This document shows, piece after piece, positions 8,843 through 16,402 of a stretch of DNA of 39,868 nt (positions are counted from its first letter, which is position 1; each line of letters begins with the position of its first letter). The stretch lies in contig CAZKWC010000027.1 in NCBI GenBank assembly GCA_964556425.1, positions 1-39,868 on the forward strand. The letters run 5' to 3'. The translations under genes and the position numbers were made by a program. The notes beneath the pieces are model-generated. The model did not search any database. It was not told the origin of the DNA and saw nothing but the letters and a program-made list of their open reading frames with translations. This stretch comes from JALQUL01 sp964556425 (GTDB lineage Bacteria > Pseudomonadota > Gammaproteobacteria > Burkholderiales > Burkholderiaceae_C).

Positions 8843-8865
8843 AAGAACCAATTAATTAGGTTCTT
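8843..8865 (+). other. 5'-leader stem-loop of bufferin operon 1
   Basis: Stem 8843-8849 (AAGAACC) with 8859-8865 (GGTTCTT), 9-base loop, then a T-rich stretch and the AGGAG site of the precursor gene. If transcription starts near 8842, the hairpin forms the very 5' end of the message, as in stabilised mRNAs. It could also act as an attenuator. Confidence 0.55.
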
Positions 8866-8888
8866 TTTATTTTTAAAAGGAGCATTCA

Positions 8889-9191
8889 ATGAGTACTAGT
8901 AAAAAACTTCAAGCGGTCACCAGCGCATCTTTAGCCCTCGCCTTAGGCACAGCCATGACTTTATCGGTTATTCCAGCACAAGCCCAAAGCAAAGAAAAAT
9001 GTTTTGGCGTATCGCTTAAAGGTAAAAACGATTGTGCAGCAGGTCCTGGCACATCTTGTGCAGGCAGCTCTACCAAAGACTATCAAGGCAATGCATGGAC
9101 TTATGTTCCTGCCGGCTCATGTGAAAAAACAGTTTCCAAAACATCCTCTACTGGTTTTGGCATGTTAAAAGAGTTCAAAGAAAAATCTTAA
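8889..9191 (+). CDS. BufA1-like bufferin precursor (DUF2282)
   Basis: A 100-residue secreted RiPP precursor of the DUF2282/BufA1 type. Residues 1-32 are a long signal peptide ending in A-Q-A. The mature part holds four cysteines (C38, C49, C57, C78) in family contexts: 'KCFGV', 'NDCAAG', 'SCAG' and 'GSCEK'. In described bufferins, such cysteines are modified by the DUF692 enzyme and the periplasmic product binds copper. AAGGAG lies 7 bases before the ATG. It is the first gene of the operon precursor - DUF692 - DUF2063 - DoxX, behind an ECF-like promoter. The family call is firm; the metal is inferred. Confidence 0.85.
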   Translation: MSTSKKLQAVTSASLALALGTAMTLSVIPAQAQSKEKCFGVSLKGKNDCAAGPGTSCAGSSTKDYQGNAWTYVPAGSCEKTVSKTSSTGFGMLKEFKEKS

Positions 9192-9195
9192 AAAT

Positions 9196-9221
9196 ATTAC
9201 CTGACTTCAATAAAAGGTAAT
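9196..9221 (+). promoter_or_regulatory. stem-loop covering the maturase ribosome-binding site
   Basis: A 7-bp stem (9196-9202 with 9215-9221) fills the gap between precursor and maturase. Its right arm contains the AGG that serves as Shine-Dalgarno for the ATG at 9226. Closed, it would limit maturase translation and keep precursor in excess. Confidence 0.5.
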
Positions 9222-9225
9222 AAAA

Positions 9226-10152
9226 ATGGCCCACTTGTTTTCTCAATATGGCAGTTTAACGACTGAAATTGGTTGTGGTTTTAAACCTCAACATTGGCAT
9301 GATCTACAAAATAAACAACAGCCCATTGGCTTTTTTGAGGTTCATGCTGAAAATTATTTAGTGGCAGGTGGGCCATTTTTACAGCAACTTCAATGGATTC
9401 GAGAGAATTACCAACTCTCTGTTCATGGTGTGGGCTTGTCTATTGGTGGCCATCAAATTGATCAAACACATTTAACGGCGATCGCCAATTTAATCAATCG
9501 TTTTGAACCTCATCATTTTTCTGAACATTTAGCTTGGTCTAGTCATGGTGGTAATTATTACAATGACTTATTACCCCTGCCCTATCATCAAGCATCCTTG
9601 CAAAAAGTGGTCAGCCATATTCAACAAGTGCAGGAAGCGATTCAACGCCCCTTAATACTTGAAAACCCCTCTAGTTATTTAAGCTACTCGAGCAGCACAT
9701 TTTCAGAGGCCCAATTTTTAACCGAAGTAGTCAAACAAACTGGTTGTTATTTATTGCTGGATGTGAACAATGTATATGTGAGTGGAATTAATTTGCAAAT
9801 GAATCCACATCAGTACTTACAAGACTTACCCTTAGAACATGTCAAACAAATACATTTAGCTGGTTTTTTTGAAGACCAGGATGACAATGGCGATAGATTA
9901 TTAATTGATCATCATGGTGCACCAATTGATAATGAAGTGTGGGCATTATATGAATATAGCTTAACACTCATTAAGCAAAAAACCAATTGCAGCATATTGC
10001 CCACTTTAATAGAACGCGACAATTTTATCCCTAGCTTAGATACCTTAATAAACGAAGCCTTGTTAGCACAAAAAATTCAACAACAAGTGCTACAAAATAA
10101 GTTTAGCAATAGCCCTGTGATAGCTACTAAAACTCACTATGAATTCGCTTAA
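9226..10152 (+). CDS. MNIO family bufferin maturase (DUF692, BufB-like)
   Basis: Multinuclear non-heme iron-dependent oxidase of the DUF692 family, the same fold as MbnB and TglH, expected to oxidise cysteines of the preceding precursor in the cytoplasm. At 308 residues, with a TIM-barrel pattern, it shows 'EVHAENYLVAGGP', 'SVHGVGLSIGG' (H67), 'SEHLAW', 'LILENPSSYLSYSSS' (E146), 'LLLDVNNVYVS' (D179), 'IHLAGF' (H210) and 'LIERD' (E263), which supply the His/Asp/Glu metal ligands typical of the family. Its 3' end overlaps the DUF2063 gene by 14 bases, indicating coupled synthesis of the two partners. Confidence 0.9.
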   Translation: MAHLFSQYGSLTTEIGCGFKPQHWHDLQNKQQPIGFFEVHAENYLVAGGPFLQQLQWIRENYQLSVHGVGLSIGGHQIDQTHLTAIANLINRFEPHHFSEHLAWSSHGGNYYNDLLPLPYHQASLQKVVSHIQQVQEAIQRPLILENPSSYLSYSSSTFSEAQFLTEVVKQTGCYLLLDVNNVYVSGINLQMNPHQYLQDLPLEHVKQIHLAGFFEDQDDNGDRLLIDHHGAPIDNEVWALYEYSLTLIKQKTNCSILPTLIERDNFIPSLDTLINEALLAQKIQQQVLQNKFSNSPVIATKTHYEFA

Positions 10153-10954
10153 TCAATCGCACCACGAGTGGAGTACTGCACTACTACAAGCTCATCAAGA
10201 TGTAGTTTACCCAAATGATATTAATGCACCTCACAACCCAAGCATTAAAAATCGTTTTGCGATTTACCGCAATAATGTGTGGTCCTCTTTAATCAATGGT
10301 CTTGCCGATAGTTATGAGGTGGTAAAAACATTGGTTGGGGAAGATTTTTTTAATAGCTTGGCACAAAAGTATATTACAAAACACCCACCTCAATCTCCTA
10401 TTATGTCGAAGTGGGGTGGGCATTTTTCTGAGTTGATTGCCAACGATATAAATTGTAAAAGTGTGCCCTATTTAGCCGATGTAGCGCAGCTTGAATGGCT
10501 CAGAATTGGTCTCTACCATGCCCTCGATGAAACACCGTTAAGCACCACTGAAGTACAAACTATTTTGACTACGCACATCAATCAATTAATGGATTGCAGT
10601 ATTCAAATGTTAAGTGCATCAGATATTTTGAACTCCCAATTTAATACCGCTTCTATTTGGAGTTTACACCAGCAGTATGATGCCGCCACGCAAAGTGCAG
10701 AACTAGAAAACGCTTTATTAGAACTTGACCTTTTTCAGCCGCAATCAATGTTGATCTGGCGTAATGAATTCACTATAGAAGTTATTCCAATCGAGCTCAG
10801 TACCGGTCATTTTTTGTCTGAATTAAAAAAAGGACAAACCATTGGGCAAGCTATTGGGCATTGTGTAGAAATTTATCCAGAACTTGTTATACCTCAGTTA
10901 CTCGCTGTGGTTTTGCAATTGCCTTGTATTGCATCTATACAACTTCACTCTTAA
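10139..10954 (+). CDS. DUF2063 / HvfC-BufC-like bufferin maturation partner
   Basis: A 271-residue DUF2063 protein, the usual partner of DUF692 oxidases, thought to bind the precursor and present it to the enzyme. The N-terminal domain carries the hallmarks 'RFAIYRNNVWSSLINGL', 'VVKTLVGEDFFNSLAQ' and 'YLADVAQLEWLRIGLYHA'. The C-terminal part (about residues 150-271) is more variable. It starts inside the maturase gene (14-base overlap) and is followed after 15 bases by a DoxX gene with a good AAAGGA site. Confidence 0.88.
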   Translation: MNSLNQSHHEWSTALLQAHQDVVYPNDINAPHNPSIKNRFAIYRNNVWSSLINGLADSYEVVKTLVGEDFFNSLAQKYITKHPPQSPIMSKWGGHFSELIANDINCKSVPYLADVAQLEWLRIGLYHALDETPLSTTEVQTILTTHINQLMDCSIQMLSASDILNSQFNTASIWSLHQQYDAATQSAELENALLELDLFQPQSMLIWRNEFTIEVIPIELSTGHFLSELKKGQTIGQAIGHCVEIYPELVIPQLLAVVLQLPCIASIQLHS

Positions 10955-10969
10955 CTAAAGGAATTCCTC

Positions 10970-11449
10970 ATGCAAGCATTATTTGAAAAACTCCATCTTT
11001 CTACCCTACTTGATTTTAAATATACTTTACTCGCTTTTATTGCTCGCTTTTCGGTGGCAGGTGTATTTTGGAAGTCTGGGCAAACCAAAGTGAGTGGTTT
11101 TGAGTTAGACATAGTGAACATGAAGTTCTCACTTGGTGCTATATCACTTTCGGACTCTGCTCTAGAACTATTTAAAGAAGAATACCAACTACCTTTAGTG
11201 CCTTATGAGCTAGCTGCCTATAGCGCCAGCATCGCCGAACATATTTTGCCAGCCCTATTATTATTAGGCATTGCTAGCCGATTTTCTGCCTTGGGTTTAT
11301 TCATAATGACTTTAGTCATTCAGTTATTGGTTTACCCTGGTGCCTACACTCTGCATGGTTTATGGGCCAGTACTTTATTATTGATTATTTTTTATGGACC
11401 AGGAAAATTAAGTTTCGATCATTTAATAGCCAAAAAATGTCAAGCTTAA
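10970..11449 (+). CDS. DoxX family membrane protein
   Basis: A 159-residue integral membrane protein with four hydrophobic segments and the DoxX-type features 'LLAFIARFSVAGVFWKSG' at the start and 'EHILPALLLLGIASRFSALG' in the middle. DoxX proteins recur in bufferin/DUF692 operons. They are proposed to act in quinone- or thiol-linked redox steps at the membrane, but their job there is not settled. Last gene of operon 1, followed by a strong terminator. Confidence 0.85.
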   Translation: MQALFEKLHLSTLLDFKYTLLAFIARFSVAGVFWKSGQTKVSGFELDIVNMKFSLGAISLSDSALELFKEEYQLPLVPYELAAYSASIAEHILPALLLLGIASRFSALGLFIMTLVIQLLVYPGAYTLHGLWASTLLLIIFYGPGKLSFDHLIAKKCQA

Positions 11450-11480
11450 ATAAATTGGGCAAGGTGTAAAAACCTTAACT

Positions 11481-11510
11481 AAAAGATGAACTTTTTTAAG
11501 TTCATCTTTT
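11481..11510 (+). terminator. terminator of bufferin operon 1
   Basis: Perfect 13-bp stem (11481-11493 with 11498-11510), TTTT loop, then a T run. It separates the two bufferin operons. Confidence 0.9.
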
Positions 11511-11542
11511 TTTTATCTTTACACAAAAAAATTAAAAATAAC

Positions 11543-11577
11543 TGTAAGAAATTGGAACTAACTCTGACTACTCAGTA
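11543..11577 (+). promoter_or_regulatory. ECF-sigma-like promoter of bufferin operon 2
   Basis: TGTAAGA (11543-11549) and TGACT (11565-11569), with the same spacing as upstream of operon 1 and 25 of 35 bases shared, including the internal AACTA-CTC core. It lies after the operon 1 terminator, so it drives the second precursor independently. Confidence 0.65.
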
Positions 11578-11595
11578 CAGCATCAATTGATGTTG
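11578..11595 (+). other. 5'-leader stem-loop of bufferin operon 2
   Basis: Stem CAGCATC (11578-11584) with GATGTTG (11589-11595), 7 pairs including one G-U, AATT loop, then a T-rich leader and CGGAGA before the ATG. It starts at the same offset from the promoter boxes as the hairpin of operon 1, although the sequence differs. Confidence 0.5.
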
Positions 11596-11625
11596 TTTTA
11601 TTTTAATTTTTACGGAGATACAATC

Positions 11626-11910
11626 ATGAGCTCATCTATCAAAACTTCTTCTTCTCTTTTAATTGCCGCTAGCTTGTTGGCTTTAGCTAGTATTGGTAAT
11701 GCAGCTGAAGCACCAAAAGGTTCTTCTGGTAAAGCAGTAGGCGCTAACGACAATGTTCATTGCTACAACGTTCACGATTGCAAAGGCATGAGCGATTGCA
11801 AAACCGCTGAGCACGGTTGCAAAGGTCAAAACGCATGCAAAGGTCACGGCTTTAAAGGTTTATCTGCACAAATGTGTTTGTCTAAAGGCGGCACTATCGC
11901 TGACTTGTAA
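11626..11910 (+). CDS. BufA2-like cysteine-rich bufferin precursor
   Basis: A 94-residue secreted precursor. Residues 1-26 form a signal peptide. The mature part contains six cysteines (C46, C52, C58, C65, C71, C84) spaced 5-5-6-5-12, three of them in a repeated C-K-G motif, within the segment 'NVHCYNVHDCKG' to 'MCLSKGG'. This matches the BufA2-type metallophore precursors accompanying DUF692 proteins. I chose the ATG at 11626, which has GGAG 8 bases upstream; the frame is open upstream from a TTG at 11587 that would lie in the leader hairpin. A strong terminator separates it from the fused maturase. Confidence 0.85.
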   Translation: MSSSIKTSSSLLIAASLLALASIGNAAEAPKGSSGKAVGANDNVHCYNVHDCKGMSDCKTAEHGCKGQNACKGHGFKGLSAQMCLSKGGTIADL

Positions 11911-11949
11911 TTTTTATAAGCAATTGCTTTTTTCGTATAGTTCCTTTTT

Positions 11950-11985
11950 AAAAAAAGTGATTCCTTCAAACGAATCACTTTTTTT
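11950..11985 (+). terminator. strong terminator between precursor 2 and its maturase
   Basis: A perfect 14-bp stem (11950-11963 with 11972-11985), 8-base loop and T run, inside what should be one operon. Maturase 2 must be made by read-through or from an unseen promoter in the 33 bases beyond. Confidence 0.88.
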
Positions 11986-12018
11986 TTGACCACCTTATTT
12001 TGTTATTGATCAAAAATC

Positions 12019-13740
12019 ATGGCCAACTCTAGCTCTTTCATCAATCCAACATCAGCCGGTTTTGGTTTGGGTTTACGTACTGAACATTATCAAGACTTTT
12101 TAAATCATGAGCAAAATGTCGATTGGTTAGAAGTCATTACCGATAATTTCTTAGTAGAGGGAGGCAAGCCTCTTCAGATGTTAGAGCGTTTTCGTGAAAA
12201 ATATAATATAGCCTTTCATGGCGTGAGTATGTCTATAGGTAGTTATAACGGTTTAGATCTACAGTATTTACAAAAAGTAAAAAAATTAGCTGACCGTTTT
12301 CAACCGATGTGGATTTCGGATCATATGTGTTGGACTCATTATCATGAGCATTATTTGCACGATTTATATCCTCTTCCCTACACACAAGAATGTGCTGATT
12401 TATTAATTCAACAAATCACTCAAGCACAAGACGTATTAGAGCGACAATTAGTTTTAGAAAATGTTTCTAGTTATATTCGTTACAGTAGCTCTCGTACGAC
12501 TGAATGGGAGTTTTTAAATTACATCGCACAGCAAGCCAATTGCAAACTCTTACTCGACGTCAACAATATTTATGTAAGTAGTGTGAATCATAGTTTTAAT
12601 CCACAAGACTATTTAAACGGCCTTGACACCCAACTTATTCAACAAATTCACTTGGCCGGACACTCGCATTATGGCAACTATATAGTCGATACCCATGATG
12701 CTCCCATTTGCGAAGATGTCTGGAGTTTGTATGCTAAAGCCTGTAATCGTTTTGGTGCTGTCTCGACCATGATTGAAAGAGACGCTAACATTCCTCCACT
12801 AGAAGAACTCATTCAAGAGTTAGATCGGGCGAGGCAAATTTTTGCACAGTCCAGCATTAATGCCCCTAGCCAGCCTTTACCCGCCACCTCGTTAGCGAAT
12901 CATTCTGGCGATTGGTCCCCTAGTAACTTAGTCACTTCATTTTCTGTTCAAAATAATCAAGATGTTTTTTCAGAGATAGTCAGAGGCCCTAACTTATTGA
13001 AGGCTCCACCACAATTTGACTCTAAGGGACAACTCGACGCACAACACGGTTTAGCCATTTACCATAATGCTTATAGAGCCCGGCTAGTTGAGGTATTAGC
13101 CGACGTTTTTTCTCATACTCGCTTATTTTGTGGTTCGGATTATTTCGAGCAATTGGCCCACTTATATGTTGAAAGCCATACTCCATCAGCCCGATCACTC
13201 CATTTTTATGGTGACTTTTTCGCTGATTTTTTACAGCAACAGCATCCTGACTCGCCCGAGTTATACGAACTCGCCGAGCTAGAGTGGTCTTTACGAGCGG
13301 TTTTTTTTGCAACTGACTCGGCCGCTTGGGATATAGAGAAGATACAACAACACAGCCCTAATCCCTGCCTTGAACAAACTTCTATTTTGCAACCTTTTGT
13401 CAAAATATTACATCACCAATCCAATGCTTGGCAAATTTGGAAAGCCATTGAAGCAGACATTGAGGTCCCTCCAGCACAAGTTCAAGACAAAACCATTGCC
13501 CCATGCCTCTATTCAATTTTAGTTTGGCGTCAAGACAATCAACCTCAGTTTTCGACTATCGACTTGTCGCAGGCTTTATTTTTAACACAACTACGTCATG
13601 AAAATATGAGTATTGCCCAATTAACAGAAAGATGGTTAGGAGCGGGTCAACTTAGTGATGCTAATCTGCTAGCCAATTGGTTACAACAATGGTGGAGTCA
13701 GCAGGTGTTACGATTTTCCCCTCTTAATACTTCTGTTTAA
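12019..13740 (+). CDS. fused MNIO maturase - DUF2063 protein (BufB-BufC fusion)
   Basis: A 573-residue two-domain maturation protein. Residues 1 to about 285 are a complete DUF692 oxidase: 'EVITDNFLVEGG', 'FHGVSMSIG' (H67), 'SDHMCW', 'LVLENVSSYIRYSSS' (E147), 'LLLDVNNIYVS', 'IHLAGH' and 'MIERD'. After a linker, a DUF2063 domain begins near residue 315 with 'AIYHNAYRARLVEVLADVF' and 'YELAELEWSLRAVF'. Operon 1 has the same two functions as separate genes. No clear Shine-Dalgarno precedes the ATG. The reading frame is continuous through the linker, so the fusion is real in this sequence. Likely substrate: the six-Cys precursor upstream. Confidence 0.9.
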   Translation: MANSSSFINPTSAGFGLGLRTEHYQDFLNHEQNVDWLEVITDNFLVEGGKPLQMLERFREKYNIAFHGVSMSIGSYNGLDLQYLQKVKKLADRFQPMWISDHMCWTHYHEHYLHDLYPLPYTQECADLLIQQITQAQDVLERQLVLENVSSYIRYSSSRTTEWEFLNYIAQQANCKLLLDVNNIYVSSVNHSFNPQDYLNGLDTQLIQQIHLAGHSHYGNYIVDTHDAPICEDVWSLYAKACNRFGAVSTMIERDANIPPLEELIQELDRARQIFAQSSINAPSQPLPATSLANHSGDWSPSNLVTSFSVQNNQDVFSEIVRGPNLLKAPPQFDSKGQLDAQHGLAIYHNAYRARLVEVLADVFSHTRLFCGSDYFEQLAHLYVESHTPSARSLHFYGDFFADFLQQQHPDSPELYELAELEWSLRAVFFATDSAAWDIEKIQQHSPNPCLEQTSILQPFVKILHHQSNAWQIWKAIEADIEVPPAQVQDKTIAPCLYSILVWRQDNQPQFSTIDLSQALFLTQLRHENMSIAQLTERWLGAGQLSDANLLANWLQQWWSQQVLRFSPLNTSV

Positions 13741-13949
13741 ATCATCAAAGCATTGATTTTGAATAATGAATGTCAATTAAAATCATAGGATTAGAAATTT
13801 TAATAATATATAAGTGTTTTTATTAAATTTCCTTATGTAAGATGGAGTCAGTTTATCGTCAGCAGGCAAACCAATCTTTTGAACTACCTGCCTTGACTTG
13901 GCTCTATTGGTTATTTTTTATTAAATAACTCTACAAAGGAATCGGCATC

Positions 13950-15209
13950 ATGAAGATTATTGTTTTAGGTAGTGGCGTCATCGGCACGACTAGTGCCTAT
14001 TATTTAGCATTGGCAGGCCATGAAGTCACTGTCATTGACCGTCAAACTGCACCTGCACTTGAAACCAGTTATGCCAATGCTGGCGAGGTATCTCCGGGTT
14101 ATTCATCACCATGGGCAGGGCCAGGAGTGCCTTTAAAAGCGATTCAGTGGTTATTAATGAAACACCGACCCTTGGTAGTTCGTCCCCAGTTCAGTATGCA
14201 TCAGTGGGGATGGATGTTACAAATGCTCAAAAACTGTACAGAGGCCCGTTATGCGGTCAATAAAGAGCGCATGGTGCGCCTTGCTGAATACAGTCGTGAT
14301 GTATTAAAACAATTACGCGAAGACACCAATATTCAGTATGACCAAAGAACTCAAGGTACATTGCAACTGTTTAGAACTCAAAAACAATTAGATGCCACTG
14401 GTAAAGACATCCAAGTTTTAAAAGACTCTGGTGTACCTTTTGAACTTTTAGATCAGGCGGGTTTTTTAAAACATGAACCTGGCTTGGCAATGTCTAAAGA
14501 CAAATTTGTCGGTGCTTTATTATTGCCAGGTGACGAAACCGGAGACTGCTTCAAATTTACTCAAAATTTAGCCAAAATGGCTGAAGCCTTGGGAGTGCAG
14601 TTCAAATTTGGCGTCAATATACAAGGCTTGTTAAGCAGTGGTGGCGCTATTAATGGTGTACAAACTGACGAAGGCATCTTAACAGCCGATCAATATTTGG
14701 TTTGTATGGGCAGTTATTCACCCCAGTTACTCCGACCATTAGGACTTCGACTGCCTATCTATCCAGTAAAAGGTTATTCTTTAACCTTACCAGTCATCAA
14801 CGAAGCTCAAGCCCCTGAATCTACTGTCATGGATGAAACTCATAAGGTGGCTGTCACTCGTTTAGGCTCACGAATCCGTATTGGTGGTACGGCGGAATTA
14901 GCTGGATTTAATTTGGACTTACATCAACCGCGTCGTGAAACTCTTGAGCACGTAGTTTCTGATCTGTACCCAGAAGGTGTTGACTTAAGTAAAGGCGAAT
15001 TTTGGACCGGCCTACGCCCTATGACCCCTGATGGCACTCCAATTTTAGGAGCAACTGATATAAAGAACTTATACTTAGCAACTGGCCATGGCACATTAGG
15101 TTGGACGATGGCAGCAGGTACGGGTAGAGTCATTGCCGATATCATGAGTCAACGTGAACCCGAAATTAGTACAGCTGGATTGGCTTTAGATCGATATAAA
15201 ACGGAATGA
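13950..15209 (+). CDS. dadA: D-amino acid dehydrogenase
   Basis: FAD-dependent, membrane-associated dehydrogenase that deaminates D-amino acids such as D-alanine to keto acids and passes electrons to quinone. The N-terminal dinucleotide-binding motif 'VLGSGVIGTTSAYYLA' is followed by 'YANAGEVSPGYSSPWAGPG', both hallmarks of DadA. The C-terminal 'GTLGWTMAAGTGRVIAD' closes the FAD domain. Its 419 residues are full length. AAAGGAA lies 8 bases before the ATG. The stop overlaps the start of the following LysR gene (ATGA), so the two are translationally coupled. The 209-bp gap upstream contains no gene I can support. Confidence 0.92.
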   Translation: MKIIVLGSGVIGTTSAYYLALAGHEVTVIDRQTAPALETSYANAGEVSPGYSSPWAGPGVPLKAIQWLLMKHRPLVVRPQFSMHQWGWMLQMLKNCTEARYAVNKERMVRLAEYSRDVLKQLREDTNIQYDQRTQGTLQLFRTQKQLDATGKDIQVLKDSGVPFELLDQAGFLKHEPGLAMSKDKFVGALLLPGDETGDCFKFTQNLAKMAEALGVQFKFGVNIQGLLSSGGAINGVQTDEGILTADQYLVCMGSYSPQLLRPLGLRLPIYPVKGYSLTLPVINEAQAPESTVMDETHKVAVTRLGSRIRIGGTAELAGFNLDLHQPRRETLEHVVSDLYPEGVDLSKGEFWTGLRPMTPDGTPILGATDIKNLYLATGHGTLGWTMAAGTGRVIADIMSQREPEISTAGLALDRYKTE

Positions 15210-16117
15210 CACTACTTGACCCTAGCGCACTGGAATGCTTAACTGCCATTGTTGAAGAAGGTGGCTTTGAAAGAGCGGCCACAAGACTCAATATTACCCA
15301 ATCGGCAGTATCTCAACGCCTGCGTGTTTTAGAGTCTCAAACCGGTACCGTGTTAGTGGTGCGCAGTCGACCTATTAGGCCCACGGCCGCCGGTCAACTG
15401 CTCATTAAACACACCAAAATGCAAAGGCTATTAAGGGCTGACCTTGATCGTGATTTGCGTGAACTTGCTCCTACCAACCATCATCATGCTGGTCAAGAAG
15501 AACGTATCTCTATTGCTATCAATGCCGATAGCATTGCCACTTGGGCCTTGCCTGCCCTAAGTGCCTTAGCTAAAGACGGAATACCACTCGAAATTATTGC
15601 CGACGACCAAGACTTTACCCAAGATTGGCTACGTGAAGGGCAAGTTTTTGGTTGCGTCACATCGTTGTCAATGCCTCTTAGAGGCTGTCGTCATGTGGCT
15701 CTGGGCACCATGCCTTATGTGGCGGTTGCCTCACCTGTATTTGCACAACAATATTGCGCCAAAGGCATTACGCCTAGTAATTTTCATCAATTACCCTTTA
15801 TTGCATTTAACCGAAAAGATGACTTACAAGCAGAGTTTGTGAGTCAAGCCTTAGGTTTAAAACAAGTAAGCTTAAGGCAGCATTTTGTACCTAGTTCACA
15901 AGGACAAGTATCCGCTGCCTTAGCTGGTTGGGGCGTGACGGTAGTGCCTGAAATGCTTGTTAAAGAGGCCTTATTAAATGGTAGTTTGGTAAATGTTTCA
16001 ATGCAAAACAGTTTAAATGTCAAACTATATTGGCATTGTTGGAATTTAGAATCAGATTTGCTTGAAGCCATTGGTAAGGCCCTACAAGAGGCGGCTAAGC
16101 AAGCATTTGGTCGCTAA
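15206..16117 (+). CDS. LysR family regulator, ArgP/LysG-like
   Basis: A 303-residue LysR-type regulator with an N-terminal helix-turn-helix ('GGFERAATRLNITQSAVSQRLRVLE', about residues 19-43) and a C-terminal effector domain. The start 'LLDPSALECLTAIVEEGGF' and the tail are closest to ArgP (IciA), which controls lysine/arginine export genes. It starts within the dadA stop codon, an unusual place: argP genes more often lie divergent from an argO/lysE exporter, and none is visible here. It may instead regulate D-amino acid catabolism. Confidence 0.82.
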   Translation: MTLLDPSALECLTAIVEEGGFERAATRLNITQSAVSQRLRVLESQTGTVLVVRSRPIRPTAAGQLLIKHTKMQRLLRADLDRDLRELAPTNHHHAGQEERISIAINADSIATWALPALSALAKDGIPLEIIADDQDFTQDWLREGQVFGCVTSLSMPLRGCRHVALGTMPYVAVASPVFAQQYCAKGITPSNFHQLPFIAFNRKDDLQAEFVSQALGLKQVSLRQHFVPSSQGQVSAALAGWGVTVVPEMLVKEALLNGSLVNVSMQNSLNVKLYWHCWNLESDLLEAIGKALQEAAKQAFGR

Positions 16118-16126
16118 AATAGCCAC

Positions 16127-16396
16127 ATGAACTCACATACCCCTGCCCTGCAAGAATCTGCTTTTAAGCCATTACCCACCATTGAAATCGGTTTTTACCG
16201 TCATTACAAAGGGGGACTTTACGAAGTCAAAGCGCTAGCTAGGCATTCTGAAGATTTATCCGCTTTTGTGGTGTATCAAGCACTTTATGGTGAAAAAGGT
16301 CTCTGGATTAGACCAGCTGCCATGTTTACCGAAAATATTATTCACGACGGCCTCTCAAAAGCCCGTTTTAGTTACCTAGGAAAAACCCTCGTTTAA
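16127..16396 (+). CDS. DUF1653 domain protein
   Basis: An 89-residue small cytoplasmic protein of family DUF1653, function unknown. The conserved core is visible: 'GFYRHYKGGLYEVKALARHSED', then 'VVYQALYGEKGLWIRPAAMF'. It begins 9 bases after the LysR gene and probably shares its transcript. Nothing in the context reveals a role. Confidence 0.8.
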   Translation: MNSHTPALQESAFKPLPTIEIGFYRHYKGGLYEVKALARHSEDLSAFVVYQALYGEKGLWIRPAAMFTENIIHDGLSKARFSYLGKTLV

Positions 16397-16402
16397 CAAT
16401 TT

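Noticed and set aside
13022..13403. Minus-strand open frames inside the fused maturase gene
   Set aside because: They are shadows of a clearly conserved plus-strand protein and have no recognisable domain.
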